Source: Lachnospiraceae bacterium KM106-2
GTDB taxonomy: Bacteria > Bacillota > Clostridia > Lachnospirales > Lachnospiraceae
DNA length: 64,000 nt
Assembly: GCA_009731425.1 (NCBI GenBank)
Contig: AP018794.1
Span: 1,433,960 to 1,497,959 of the forward strand
Direction of reading: 5' to 3'
Of the stretch, positions 35,231-43,665 are shown piece by piece. Under the pieces are notes generated by a model. It ran no database searches. It was given only the letters and a program-made list of their open reading frames with translations, and had not been told where the DNA came from. Position numbers and translations under genes: made by a program. The stretch's first letter is position 1. Each line of letters starts with the position of its first letter.

Positions 35231-35267
35231 GAAGAGGCAGCTATCTCTTACCGATAGCTGCCTCTTC
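35231..35267 (-). terminator. Terminator of flavodiiron gene
   Basis: GAAGAGGCAGCTATC and GATAGCTGCCTCTTC form a perfect 15-bp stem with a 7-base loop; the minus tail is TCTTTGTAGG, moderately T-rich. Confidence 0.8.
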
Positions 35268-35286
35268 TTAGGATTCCTCTATTTTC

Positions 35287-37824
35287 TCAACTGATCACTT
35301 CCTGATACGTTGCCTTTCTCTCTAATAATTCAGATATTTTAGCCATTCTGCTGACATCTCCCACCAATATAACACCACATAACTGATTATTGGCAAAGTA
35401 GTATTTCTCATATTGTCTTTTTGATTTATCTTTTCTCTCAATCGTCTTATAATTCACATCTGGTTTTTGGCCATTATCGCCATTAGCATATAATGCAGTC
35501 TCCATACCATGAAATGTTAAAGCGGCTGAAACTTGCTCATACGTAATCTGCTCTCCTGCCACATTTGCTCCCGCAACTCGACCTTGTTCTAATGCTTCTG
35601 ACCACAAACCAAAGTTGATTCCTTTATATTCGGCACAGTCACCACACGCATAAATATCTTCTATATTGGTTCTCATCTGATCATCTACCTCGATGCCACG
35701 TTTACCAACTTGAATACCGGCTGCTTTAGCAAGAGTAAGATTAGGCTGGATTCCACAAGAAATAATAACAAGACCGCCTTCGATCGTTTCACCGTCTTCT
35801 AAGCTGACTCCTGTGACATGACTCTCTCCTACAATCCCTGCAATTTTAACTCCGGTTCGAATCTTTATCTGGTGTTCCTGGCATATTGTCTGGATCAGCT
35901 CACTTGCTTCTTCATCTAGTTGCCTTGGCATCAAACGATTCTGCATTTCAAGTACAGTTACTTCTAGATTTGATTTTTTTAGCTCCCATGCAGCCTCTAA
36001 TCCTAAGACTCCGCCACCGATCACAACCGCTTTCTTTGTATTGCTGATAATACTTGCGATCTTCTTAACATCATCAATTCCTCGGATAGCTACAATCTCA
36101 GGAAGGTTCCCTCCTTTAAATTCTGGTATGAAACTGTGTGCACCTAAAGCATAGATCAACTTCGTATAAGTGATGGTTGATTTATCCGATAAAATGATCA
36201 TCTTTTCCGTGGTGTTGATTCCGACTACTTCTGAACTTAATAACTGTTCAATCTTATTTTCAACATACCAGGATTCCTCATGAATGACTAACTGTTCTAG
36301 ATTAATTTCTGATATTAAGCTCTTTGTCAGCATTGGACGATTATAAGCAAGATAAGCTTCATTCGTGATCATCAAGATATTTCCGGTCGCATCCCGCTCC
36401 CTGATCGCTCTGGCGGCACTAATTCCTGCGGCACCATTGCCAAGGATCACATAGGAATTAGATGTATTATTTCTAAAGTCTGTTGAGAGATCCGGAACAT
36501 CAACAAAATACTCTCTTCCGACTCCACACACAGGACAAATATCTAGAGAAGAATCGAAGATTTCTCCACAAACGATACATTTTACCAGATGAGACTTTCC
36601 TTTTGACTGCTTCTTTCCTTTATTGATCGGTTTAATCAGTTCATTTCCAAAGTGGAAGCCATAATCGTAGGCATCAATGAAATCGCTCTCATTCGGTTTG
36701 AATTTAATCTGTAATCCATCTACTACGTTCATACGAAGCTGCTTTAATCTTTCAATAATATGTGGGACTCCTTCACCGCTCCAGCCATAGCTACCGAAAG
36801 CACTGGCAAGCTTACCTCCATGAGTCTCAGCAAAAATTGATGTTGTCAAATCCCAGATTGGTTTTAGTGCTTCTCCTACAATTGTTGGCGTACCAAATAG
36901 AAGACCATCTGCAAATCCAATTTGTTCTAATACTTCACCTTGGTCATAATCTACCATATCATAGAGTTTAACATCAATATCACCAGCCGCTTGAATACCT
37001 TCTGCAATTTTTTCACCAATCTGCTTTGTATAACCATATGCACTTACATATGGCATTACGACTGTCTTTTTCTTATTCGGATTAATAACCGTACACCATT
37101 CCCGGTAAGTCTTTTTCATCTCTTCGATTCTACAATCAAGAACAGGACCATGGCCGGTACAGATCATATCGATCGGAAGATCTTCTATGCGATCCAATGC
37201 TTTTAACATATAAGGTTTATAAGGACCAATGATACAATCAAAATAGTATTTTGTAGCTTTCCAATAATCATCCAAATTTGTGACCTTACTAGCAAGAACA
37301 TCCTGAAAGGCATAGTGAGATCCAAATGAATCACAGGTTGCTAACACCTTATCTTCTTCGATATACGTAAACATTGTATCCGGCCAATGAAGATTTGGTA
37401 CGATCATAAAATGAAAGGTCTTATCACCAATCGTCATTTTCTCATTATCCTTCACCGCATGGCTATAGAAATCCCGATTCACAATATTCTTTAGAAATCC
37501 AATGGCACAACCAGTTGCAATGATCTGCATTCTAGGACTCAATTCAAGAAGTTTCTCCACACTGCCTGCGTGGTCCGGTTCCGTATGATCTACAATCAGA
37601 TAATCAATTTTAGTGACATCAACTAATTCTTTTAACTTATCAATATATTCATCTACAAATCCTGCTTTTGCAGTTTCAAATAAAATGACTTTATCTTTTG
37701 CCTGCATGACATAGGAATTATAAGTTGTACCAAATTCCGTATACATGATAATATCAAATACGCGGAGTTCATCATCTATAATACCCGTCCAATACAGCCC
37801 TTCTTTTAATTTTAAGTCTTTCAT
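35287..37824 (-). CDS. Class F flavodiiron protein (FDP-rubredoxin-NAD(P)H oxidoreductase fusion)
   Basis: An 845-aa fusion that should reduce oxygen (or nitric oxide) directly with NAD(P)H. The lactamase-like diiron domain has a complete ligand set: H80, E82, D84, H85 in HTEPDHAG, then H146, D165 and H225. A flavodoxin domain follows (about 253-395). A short rubredoxin knuckle has C416, C419, C430 and C433; the 10-residue gap is of the rubrerythrin type and shorter than classical rubredoxin. From about residue 452 comes an FAD/NADH-binding oxidoreductase with IGGGVLGLEAAWEL. This order defines the class F proteins described from Clostridioides difficile. It lies 55 bp downstream of the MalT-like regulator gene, with a hairpin over the ribosome binding site. 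Confidence 0.95.
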   Translation of the reverse strand: MKDLKLKEGLYWTGIIDDELRVFDIIMYTEFGTTYNSYVMQAKDKVILFETAKAGFVDEYIDKLKELVDVTKIDYLIVDHTEPDHAGSVEKLLELSPRMQIIATGCAIGFLKNIVNRDFYSHAVKDNEKMTIGDKTFHFMIVPNLHWPDTMFTYIEEDKVLATCDSFGSHYAFQDVLASKVTNLDDYWKATKYYFDCIIGPYKPYMLKALDRIEDLPIDMICTGHGPVLDCRIEEMKKTYREWCTVINPNKKKTVVMPYVSAYGYTKQIGEKIAEGIQAAGDIDVKLYDMVDYDQGEVLEQIGFADGLLFGTPTIVGEALKPIWDLTTSIFAETHGGKLASAFGSYGWSGEGVPHIIERLKQLRMNVVDGLQIKFKPNESDFIDAYDYGFHFGNELIKPINKGKKQSKGKSHLVKCIVCGEIFDSSLDICPVCGVGREYFVDVPDLSTDFRNNTSNSYVILGNGAAGISAARAIRERDATGNILMITNEAYLAYNRPMLTKSLISEINLEQLVIHEESWYVENKIEQLLSSEVVGINTTEKMIILSDKSTITYTKLIYALGAHSFIPEFKGGNLPEIVAIRGIDDVKKIASIISNTKKAVVIGGGVLGLEAAWELKKSNLEVTVLEMQNRLMPRQLDEEASELIQTICQEHQIKIRTGVKIAGIVGESHVTGVSLEDGETIEGGLVIISCGIQPNLTLAKAAGIQVGKRGIEVDDQMRTNIEDIYACGDCAEYKGINFGLWSEALEQGRVAGANVAGEQITYEQVSAALTFHGMETALYANGDNGQKPDVNYKTIERKDKSKRQYEKYYFANNQLCGVILVGDVSRMAKISELLERKATYQEVIS

Positions 37825-37833
37825 ATCTCAGTA

Positions 37834-37860
37834 ATCCTCGCTTTCTTAACCTACGAGGAT
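37834..37860 (-). promoter_or_regulatory. Hairpin in front of the flavodiiron gene
   Basis: ATCCTCG (37834-37840) and CGAGGAT (37854-37860) pair across 13 bases. On the minus strand the second arm contains the GAGG ribosome binding sequence of the flavodiiron gene. No T-run follows, so it is more like a translation-affecting hairpin than a terminator. Confidence 0.45.
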
Positions 37861-37879
37861 AGTATGAGCAATTGGTAAA

Positions 37880-40441
37880 TTACTTATTAACTTTATTTAT
37901 CGCAGCCACTCGATTATTAACACCTAATTTACTATAGATGTTGATCATATGCGTTTTTACTGTTGCTAAAGAGATACAAAGATGATCTGCAATTTCTTTA
38001 TTGGTATAACCTTTTTTTAATTCATTTACGACTTCGAATTCGCGTTCCGTTAGATCATAAGGCCTTGCAACCGTTGTCTCTTCCACCCCCTTAAAATTAA
38101 GTATCTTCCAAGTAAAGACTTTCTGTGGCTCCGTTATTCGCTTTGCCATATCATACTTCTCATCGGATAAAATTTTCCTAACTGTATCCTTTTCAAACCA
38201 GATTGGAAGTGCGATTCCCTTCTTATATGCATAAGTGATCGCTTCCGTTAACGTATCTAGCATTTCTCGTTCTTGATTCGTCTGTTCATATAAATAGCGT
38301 ACTTTTAATAGATCGGTCTCTACGATTTTTAAGTAGTTCTGTGTCTTACGCGCATTTAAGATCAAGGCGTCGATTTTTTCCTTTACCTCATCCAATCGAT
38401 TCAGATCATATAAGATACCGGCACATAATAATTCAGAGTCATTTCCTTTGAGAATCTCATTCGAAGCATTATAATCTTCAAGAAATTTTTCTGCCATATC
38501 CATATGATTTCCACGATAGATTGGATAACGAAGCAACCTTGCTAGAAAAAAAATATTTTGATACATCTTTTCACTTCCTAATTCGGAAATGATCTCCTCT
38601 GTAATATTCTCCTTACCAAGCACATAGCAATATTCCGCATAAGTATAGAGATATGCACTCTTTACGTTAGGCACATCCTTATGGATGCAGGCTTTTGCCC
38701 TCTCCAGTGATTCTTTGGCATGAACCATATCCAACTGTTTGATATAAACACCTGCGATCCCGATATAGTAAGATGCCGCAAGCGAAATGGGGTGTTCTAC
38801 AAACAGACGCATCTTCTCATAATAAGTTAATGCATCCTTCAGATTACCATGATCCTCTAACAATTGTGTTCGAATGGCAAGAACAAAACTCTCAACATAT
38901 TCATTTTGGGTCTTATAATAAATTTCTTCTGCACGATCTAAATACTGCATAGCCTCTTCATAACGATCCTGTAAAAAGATAAAATACGCTTCTTTTACAA
39001 GGAGGTGTGCTTTCGATACATCATTAACCGGAATCAATTCAATCTTTTCAAGAGGAATCGTTGGGATTCCTTTAAATTCCCAATTGATATCGAAAAATAG
39101 ATTAGCATAACGAAATAAAAGTACTGATTCATCTTGCTTACAGTTCTGTTTGATATATTCATAAATTTCATCGCACTTCTTAGGATTAAGAGCAACATAA
39201 TAACAGAAGAAATACTGATAGGCAAAATCCAGATTATATTTAATTTCCTGCAATGGTACTTTCATCATATAGGCAGTCGTCGTGGCATTCTGCGGCATCG
39301 TTAACAACTGTTTCATGATCGTCTGATACTCCCCTGCCGCAAATAACTGATGCATGCATTCGTCATAATCCCCTACCTCATCATAAACCCTAGCTGCCTG
39401 TATCCTAAGTGCTTTCGTCCCTTCTTCTTCCTCCATAAGATGAATCAGATAATCCTGAAGAATGGAGTGATAGCGATACTCTTGTTTCTCTTCATCCAAC
39501 TCAATAACAAACATATTTCTTCCTACGATCGCCTGCATCATTTTCTCAAATGGATACTCTGGGACATACTGGCTACAGATTTCTTTGTTAAAATAGGATA
39601 AGATTCCGGTCTTCTTCAAAAACTCTCTTACATCCTCGGATAAATACCTAAAAATCTCTTTTGATATATATTCATAAATCACCTGTTCATTTGCATTTCC
39701 TGATAATATTGAGCCCATATTCATCCCTGAGGAGGCAATTGCCATGAGCTGAAGGCCCCCGACCCATCCATTGCTCTTCTCTACTAGAGAATCGATCAAT
39801 TCTTCTTCTTTGGACAACCCGATCGTTTGTAGTAGAAATTCTTTTCCTTCTTCTTTTGTCATCCGAACTTGTTCATCTTGGATCAACAACAGATCTCCCT
39901 CGATCTGAAGTGCTCCAAGGTAAATAGCCGGCATTGTTCTGCTTAATAATACAATATGTACTTGTTCCGGTAAATTCTCAATAAAATAATCGATGGTCTT
40001 ACATAAGAATTCATCTTTGATATATTGAAAGTCATCTAGTACCAATACAAAGGGAGCAACCTCTTCCAGATTATTAACTATTCTAGAAATTAACTGCCAT
40101 AATACCTCACTTGGCATATTTCCTTCAAAGCAGCTAAGAACATTTCCCATATCAAGCGTTAGCTCACTTTGGATACTCTCGATCAGATATCGCCAAAAGA
40201 TGAGTACTTGATTCATATTCTCGTCTAAGGATAACCATTTTGCCTGCAAGGATGGATGCTGTTTGATATATACAGAAAGAAGGGTAGTCTTTCCACTACC
40301 CGCTCCTGCTTTGATCACAGTCACTTTATGAAGCATTATTCCATCAAGTGATCCTAATAATGCTTTTCTTTCTACAAATGCTTTTCTTGGTCTTGGTACT
40401 TTAAGTTTTACTGAAAGCACCGGAATCTCATTTACATTCAC
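37880..40441 (-). CDS. MalT-like ATP-dependent LuxR-family regulator
   Basis: An 853-aa LAL-type regulator. A P-loop ATPase (Walker A KAGAGSGKTTLL, about 45-56; DDFQYIKD Walker B) is followed by winged-helix and TPR-like helical repeats (about 400-760), and a C-terminal LuxR HTH in the last 65 residues (LTEREFEVVNELKKGYTNKEI). MalT-type proteins are switched on by an inducer bound to the helical repeats and bind DNA direct repeats cooperatively. GTG at 40441 is preferred, eight bases after AGGAG; GTG at 40450 is possible. It is the last gene of the ABC exporter operon, and repeated TCAACC sites stand before that operon's promoter. Confidence 0.92.
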   Translation of the reverse strand: MNVNEIPVLSVKLKVPRPRKAFVERKALLGSLDGIMLHKVTVIKAGAGSGKTTLLSVYIKQHPSLQAKWLSLDENMNQVLIFWRYLIESIQSELTLDMGNVLSCFEGNMPSEVLWQLISRIVNNLEEVAPFVLVLDDFQYIKDEFLCKTIDYFIENLPEQVHIVLLSRTMPAIYLGALQIEGDLLLIQDEQVRMTKEEGKEFLLQTIGLSKEEELIDSLVEKSNGWVGGLQLMAIASSGMNMGSILSGNANEQVIYEYISKEIFRYLSEDVREFLKKTGILSYFNKEICSQYVPEYPFEKMMQAIVGRNMFVIELDEEKQEYRYHSILQDYLIHLMEEEEGTKALRIQAARVYDEVGDYDECMHQLFAAGEYQTIMKQLLTMPQNATTTAYMMKVPLQEIKYNLDFAYQYFFCYYVALNPKKCDEIYEYIKQNCKQDESVLLFRYANLFFDINWEFKGIPTIPLEKIELIPVNDVSKAHLLVKEAYFIFLQDRYEEAMQYLDRAEEIYYKTQNEYVESFVLAIRTQLLEDHGNLKDALTYYEKMRLFVEHPISLAASYYIGIAGVYIKQLDMVHAKESLERAKACIHKDVPNVKSAYLYTYAEYCYVLGKENITEEIISELGSEKMYQNIFFLARLLRYPIYRGNHMDMAEKFLEDYNASNEILKGNDSELLCAGILYDLNRLDEVKEKIDALILNARKTQNYLKIVETDLLKVRYLYEQTNQEREMLDTLTEAITYAYKKGIALPIWFEKDTVRKILSDEKYDMAKRITEPQKVFTWKILNFKGVEETTVARPYDLTEREFEVVNELKKGYTNKEIADHLCISLATVKTHMINIYSKLGVNNRVAAINKVNK

Positions 40442-40442
40442 G

Positions 40443-41420
40443 TTACTCACTCCTGCTATAAATATACTCTCTCCTCGTTCTTAATACTGCGATTGCAAGG
40501 AGTACTACTATGAGTAGTATAACATAAATAAGCTCATATTGTTTCATATTTGTCATTGAATTTTTCTCCCATGCATCGGCAAATGCCAGCAGATCTTTCT
40601 GAGGCAGAAAATGTAAAAGCTTGTTGAAAATAGAAGACTCTTTTGTTACTGAATAGAAACTGCCTCCTAAAACAGAGGTTAATACGACCACGGAGTTGCA
40701 GATCATATTTGCGGTATCTGATACATTAAAAAAGGAATTCACAAATAGTGCAAATGCCGTAGAGAGTAAGGATAATACTCCGATCAATACAGCATACTGT
40801 AGTAACGAGAATCCAATATCGATTCCGAATATGCTTGCTACTGCAACAACGAGAAACGACGGAATAAAGATCAAACTCGTCATAAAGATCCCATGCCCAA
40901 AGATATAGTTATGAAATGGAATTGGAGATACTAAAATACGTTCTGCCACATGTTTCTCCTTATCTTCTGCAAACAATCTCGCATATAGTGATCCCTGCAT
41001 CAATAAAAACATCATCATATAACCAAAGATGTTCGTTCCAATCCTACGTTCGCTTTGCATCTTGGTATCTTGAAAAGCTTCTGGATTCTGAATTGCATTC
41101 TCTAACTCATTTCTTAAATCATCACTTTTAATCGTATCGATGGTAAAACTACCATCTTTCTTCATGGTAATGACCGCATCATATCGGTTTTGGATCAATT
41201 TCGATTCTGCCGGTTTCTTTTTTAAATAAGTCACATCAAAGTAATGGGAGTCTAAATTTGCCTTGCTCTCACCAACAACAGCAATATTTCCTTTTACAAC
41301 GGCCTTATTGGTCAGTAAGATTGCTGCTGCCACTGATATAATGGTTAAGCATACCGCTAAGATTAAGGCACCCTTTATTTCCCACATTCGTTTCCAATCA
41401 TTTTTTATTATCGTTAACAT
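40443..41420 (-). CDS. ABC-2 type permease
   Basis: A 325-aa membrane protein of the ABC-2 type: one N-terminal helix, a large extracytoplasmic domain (about 40-140) and five C-terminal helices, ending with a basic tail. RILVSPIPFHNYIFGHG and the terminal helices fit the family. ATG 41420 overlaps the stop of the preceding permease (ATGTTAA) and sits six bases after AGAGGA. It probably dimerises with the other permease to export a drug, lipid or peptide. Confidence 0.88.
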   Translation of the reverse strand: MLTIIKNDWKRMWEIKGALILAVCLTIISVAAAILLTNKAVVKGNIAVVGESKANLDSHYFDVTYLKKKPAESKLIQNRYDAVITMKKDGSFTIDTIKSDDLRNELENAIQNPEAFQDTKMQSERRIGTNIFGYMMMFLLMQGSLYARLFAEDKEKHVAERILVSPIPFHNYIFGHGIFMTSLIFIPSFLVVAVASIFGIDIGFSLLQYAVLIGVLSLLSTAFALFVNSFFNVSDTANMICNSVVVLTSVLGGSFYSVTKESSIFNKLLHFLPQKDLLAFADAWEKNSMTNMKQYELIYVILLIVVLLAIAVLRTRREYIYSRSE

Positions 41421-42154
41421 ATGCAATCCTCTTTTCTAAACGTTTTAGCACAGACTAGCAACATGATCAAAATGCTTCCTATTAATCCTGCCACACAAGG
41501 TAGGAATAACGTATTATTCTGATCATACATGATCTGGAAGCTGGCATCTGCAATCCACTTAACCGGTGATATCATACTGATATGACGGATGGCTGCTCCA
41601 TATCCATCTAATGAGAATAATAACCCGCCAAAGATACCCATTAAGTTTACGACGATGCTCTGCAATTGATTTGTTGTTGTTTCAGCCTTAAAGATACAGC
41701 ACATCATAACTCCAAGCGTATTAAAACATAGTTCCAATAACGCAAATAGAAGGAACATCTCTGGAATATGAGTAACATGCACAGCAAAGACAAAACATAG
41801 AAATATCATATCGAGTGTATGGAACAGCAATGAGAATAAAGTAGAAGCGATCACCTTTGATAAATAGATATTTTTCGCACTTCCTGGCGCATAGATGATC
41901 CTCATATTTGGCTTCTTGATCCTCTCTTCCATAAAGGCGTTGGCAGAGGTCATACCACTATTAATAACCGCATAGATCATAAGTGTAATTCCATAAAAGT
42001 CAAAGGAACTAAAATTCTTACTATAATTGTCTTTTGTCAAAAATCCTAAGATGATAACAAGTAAAATTGGAAATCCAATGGCATAAAATACCCACATTGG
42101 ATTCGTGATCAAGTTCTTAAAATCCTCTTTCGTGATCAACCACAAATTTTTCAT
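41414..42154 (-). CDS. ABC-2 type permease
   Basis: A 246-aa six-helix membrane protein without a large outer domain. MRIIYAPGSAKNIYLSKVIAS and the final helices fit the ABC-2 family. It follows the ATPase gene by 13 bp and is translationally coupled to the next permease. Together they would form a heterodimeric exporter with the ATPase encoded at 42168. Confidence 0.88.
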   Translation of the reverse strand: MKNLWLITKEDFKNLITNPMWVFYAIGFPILLVIILGFLTKDNYSKNFSSFDFYGITLMIYAVINSGMTSANAFMEERIKKPNMRIIYAPGSAKNIYLSKVIASTLFSLLFHTLDMIFLCFVFAVHVTHIPEMFLLFALLELCFNTLGVMMCCIFKAETTTNQLQSIVVNLMGIFGGLLFSLDGYGAAIRHISMISPVKWIADASFQIMYDQNNTLFLPCVAGLIGSILIMLLVCAKTFRKEDCIC

Positions 42155-42167
42155 TTACCTTCGCCTC

Positions 42168-43106
42168 CTAATCTCTCAAACTCTTACCGGTTAACTTCAA
42201 AAATACATTCTCCAAACTTGCTGTCCGGCAAAATAAATTCTTGATCCTGCTTTTACTGTCAATGACTAAGGCAATGATCTTATCTAGGTTCTCCACATTC
42301 TTCATTGTGGTAATGATCAGGTTTTCTTCCTTCCGCTCTACCTTCTTAACGCCCTCTACCCGGTAGAAACGCTCTGTATTTAACTTATCATCATCTTCTA
42401 ATTCTAAGATGAACTGTCTTTCATCAAAGATATCCTCTTTCAAACTCTCGCTCGTTCCCTCTGCAATGATATTTCCGCTATCCATAATGAGTATCCTTGT
42501 TGAGATCTCTTCAACCTCTTCCATATAGTGAGTCGTATATAGGATGGTCATTCCATTCTCTCTTAGTTTTTTGATCGATGCTAAAATATGATTTCTCGAC
42601 TGAGGATCGATACCAACCGTTGGTTCATCCATGATCAATAGCTCTGGCTCATGAGCAATCGCACAAGCGATATTTAATCTTCTCTTCATACCTCCTGAGA
42701 AGGTTGCTGTTTTATCCTTCTTGCGATCTAATAAACCGACAAAACTTAATGCCTGTTCGGTCCTCTCCACTAACTCGCTTCCTCTTAATCCATAAAGGGA
42801 AGCAAAGAAACTGACATTTGCTTCTGCACTTAAATCTTCATATAAAGCTAAGTCCTGAGGAACGACTCCTAATTTGCGTTTAAACTGATTGAAACATTTC
42901 ACTACATTCTTTCCGTTAAATTCGATTACTCCACTATCATAACCAAGCAGACCGCAGATAATATTGATGGTCGTACTTTTTCCTGCTCCATTTGGTCCAA
43001 GGAAGCATAAGATCTCACCTTTCTTAACACTAAATGATAAATCATTAACTACGTGATGCTCTTTAAAACTCTTATTTAAGTTACTTACTTTGATAATTTC
43101 TTTCAT
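42168..43106 (-). CDS. ABC transporter ATP-binding protein
   Basis: A 312-aa ABC ATPase of the drug/antibiotic exporter (DrrA-like) type: Walker A GPNGAGKSTTI, signature FSGGMKRRLNIA, Walker B LLIMDEPTVGID, and a C-terminal extension of about 90 residues. I start at ATG 43106 behind GAAAGGG; the 51-codon longer frame crosses the predicted promoter and direct repeats. First gene of the exporter-MalT-like regulator operon. Confidence 0.93.
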   Translation of the reverse strand: MKEIIKVSNLNKSFKEHHVVNDLSFSVKKGEILCFLGPNGAGKSTTINIICGLLGYDSGVIEFNGKNVVKCFNQFKRKLGVVPQDLALYEDLSAEANVSFFASLYGLRGSELVERTEQALSFVGLLDRKKDKTATFSGGMKRRLNIACAIAHEPELLIMDEPTVGIDPQSRNHILASIKKLRENGMTILYTTHYMEEVEEISTRILIMDSGNIIAEGTSESLKEDIFDERQFILELEDDDKLNTERFYRVEGVKKVERKEENLIITTMKNVENLDKIIALVIDSKSRIKNLFCRTASLENVFLKLTGKSLRD

Positions 43107-43140
43107 GATTTTCAACCCTTTCGTTTTTGATACTGTTATC

Positions 43141-43218
43141 TTATAAGATTTTAAGGAGAATGAAATCAACCGAAAGGTTGAAATGAGGTTGAGATAAAAG
43201 GTTGAGATCCGTGGTTGA
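43141..43218 (-). promoter_or_regulatory. Promoter with four TCAACC direct repeats
   Basis: On the minus strand TTGATT (43164-43169) and TTATAA (43141-43146) are 17 bp apart. Immediately upstream lie four copies of TCAACC (complement of GGTTGA at 43176, 43187, 43200 and 43213), spaced 11, 13 and 13 bp, all in one orientation, plus an inverted copy (AATCAACC) at the -35. This is the expected place for an activator such as the MalT-like protein encoded in the operon. Confidence 0.7.
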
Positions 43219-43234
43219 TAACAAGATGAGGTAC

Positions 43235-43274
43235 AAAAAAGCGGCTGATTCCCGTTCAAGCAGGAATCAACCGC
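43235..43274 (-). terminator. Terminator of the 43292 gene
   Basis: GCGGCTGATTCC and GGAATCAACCGC form the stem; six T follow on the minus strand. Confidence 0.85.
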
Positions 43275-43291
43275 TCTTTAACTAAATACTA

Positions 43292-43558
43292 TTAAGAGAA
43301 CGTCTTTAATGAGATATACTCCATAATTAAATAAACGATAAAACAAGCGAGGATGATTAAAAACGTTGTTATGTACGAGGACTTAAAGCTGATAAGAATC
43401 AAGATGAGTGCAATGGTCTGGAATACATATCTCATATTCTTTACTCTTTTATCGTAATCCTTCCATAAGGTCTCTTTACAATGGGGACACCGTTCTGTTA
43501 ATAATAGCTTTGCATCCAGATCGATCTTTTTCTTACATGCAGGACATTGAATGGTCAT
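43292..43558 (-). CDS. Zinc-ribbon membrane protein
   Basis: An 88-aa protein with an N-terminal CxxC-CxxC zinc ribbon (CPACKKKIDL, RCPHCKETLW) and two closely spaced hydrophobic segments at about 43-79. Clear ribosome binding site AAAGGAG. Such proteins are common in Firmicutes and of unknown function. Confidence 0.8.
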   Translation of the reverse strand: MTIQCPACKKKIDLDAKLLLTERCPHCKETLWKDYDKRVKNMRYVFQTIALILILISFKSSYITTFLIILACFIVYLIMEYISLKTFS

Positions 43559-43586
43559 TTTATTCTTTCTCCTTTCCTAGCAACTT

Positions 43587-43635
43587 AAAAAGCTGTAAAA
43601 TAACAGTTATTTCTAACTATATTTTACAGCTTTTT
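43587..43635 (-). terminator. Terminator of the PAP2 gene
   Basis: AAAAAGCTGTAAAATA and TATTTTACAGCTTTTT form a perfect 16-bp stem, about 30 bp behind the PAP2 stop; T-rich on both strands. Confidence 0.85.
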
Positions 43636-43665
43636 CTCTCATCTCTCAATGACTATTTTCGAAAC

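Noticed and set aside
43107-43259. 51-codon N-terminal extension of the ABC ATPase
   Set aside because: It crosses the promoter and TCAACC repeats; ATG 43106 has a ribosome binding site and gives the normal N-terminus.
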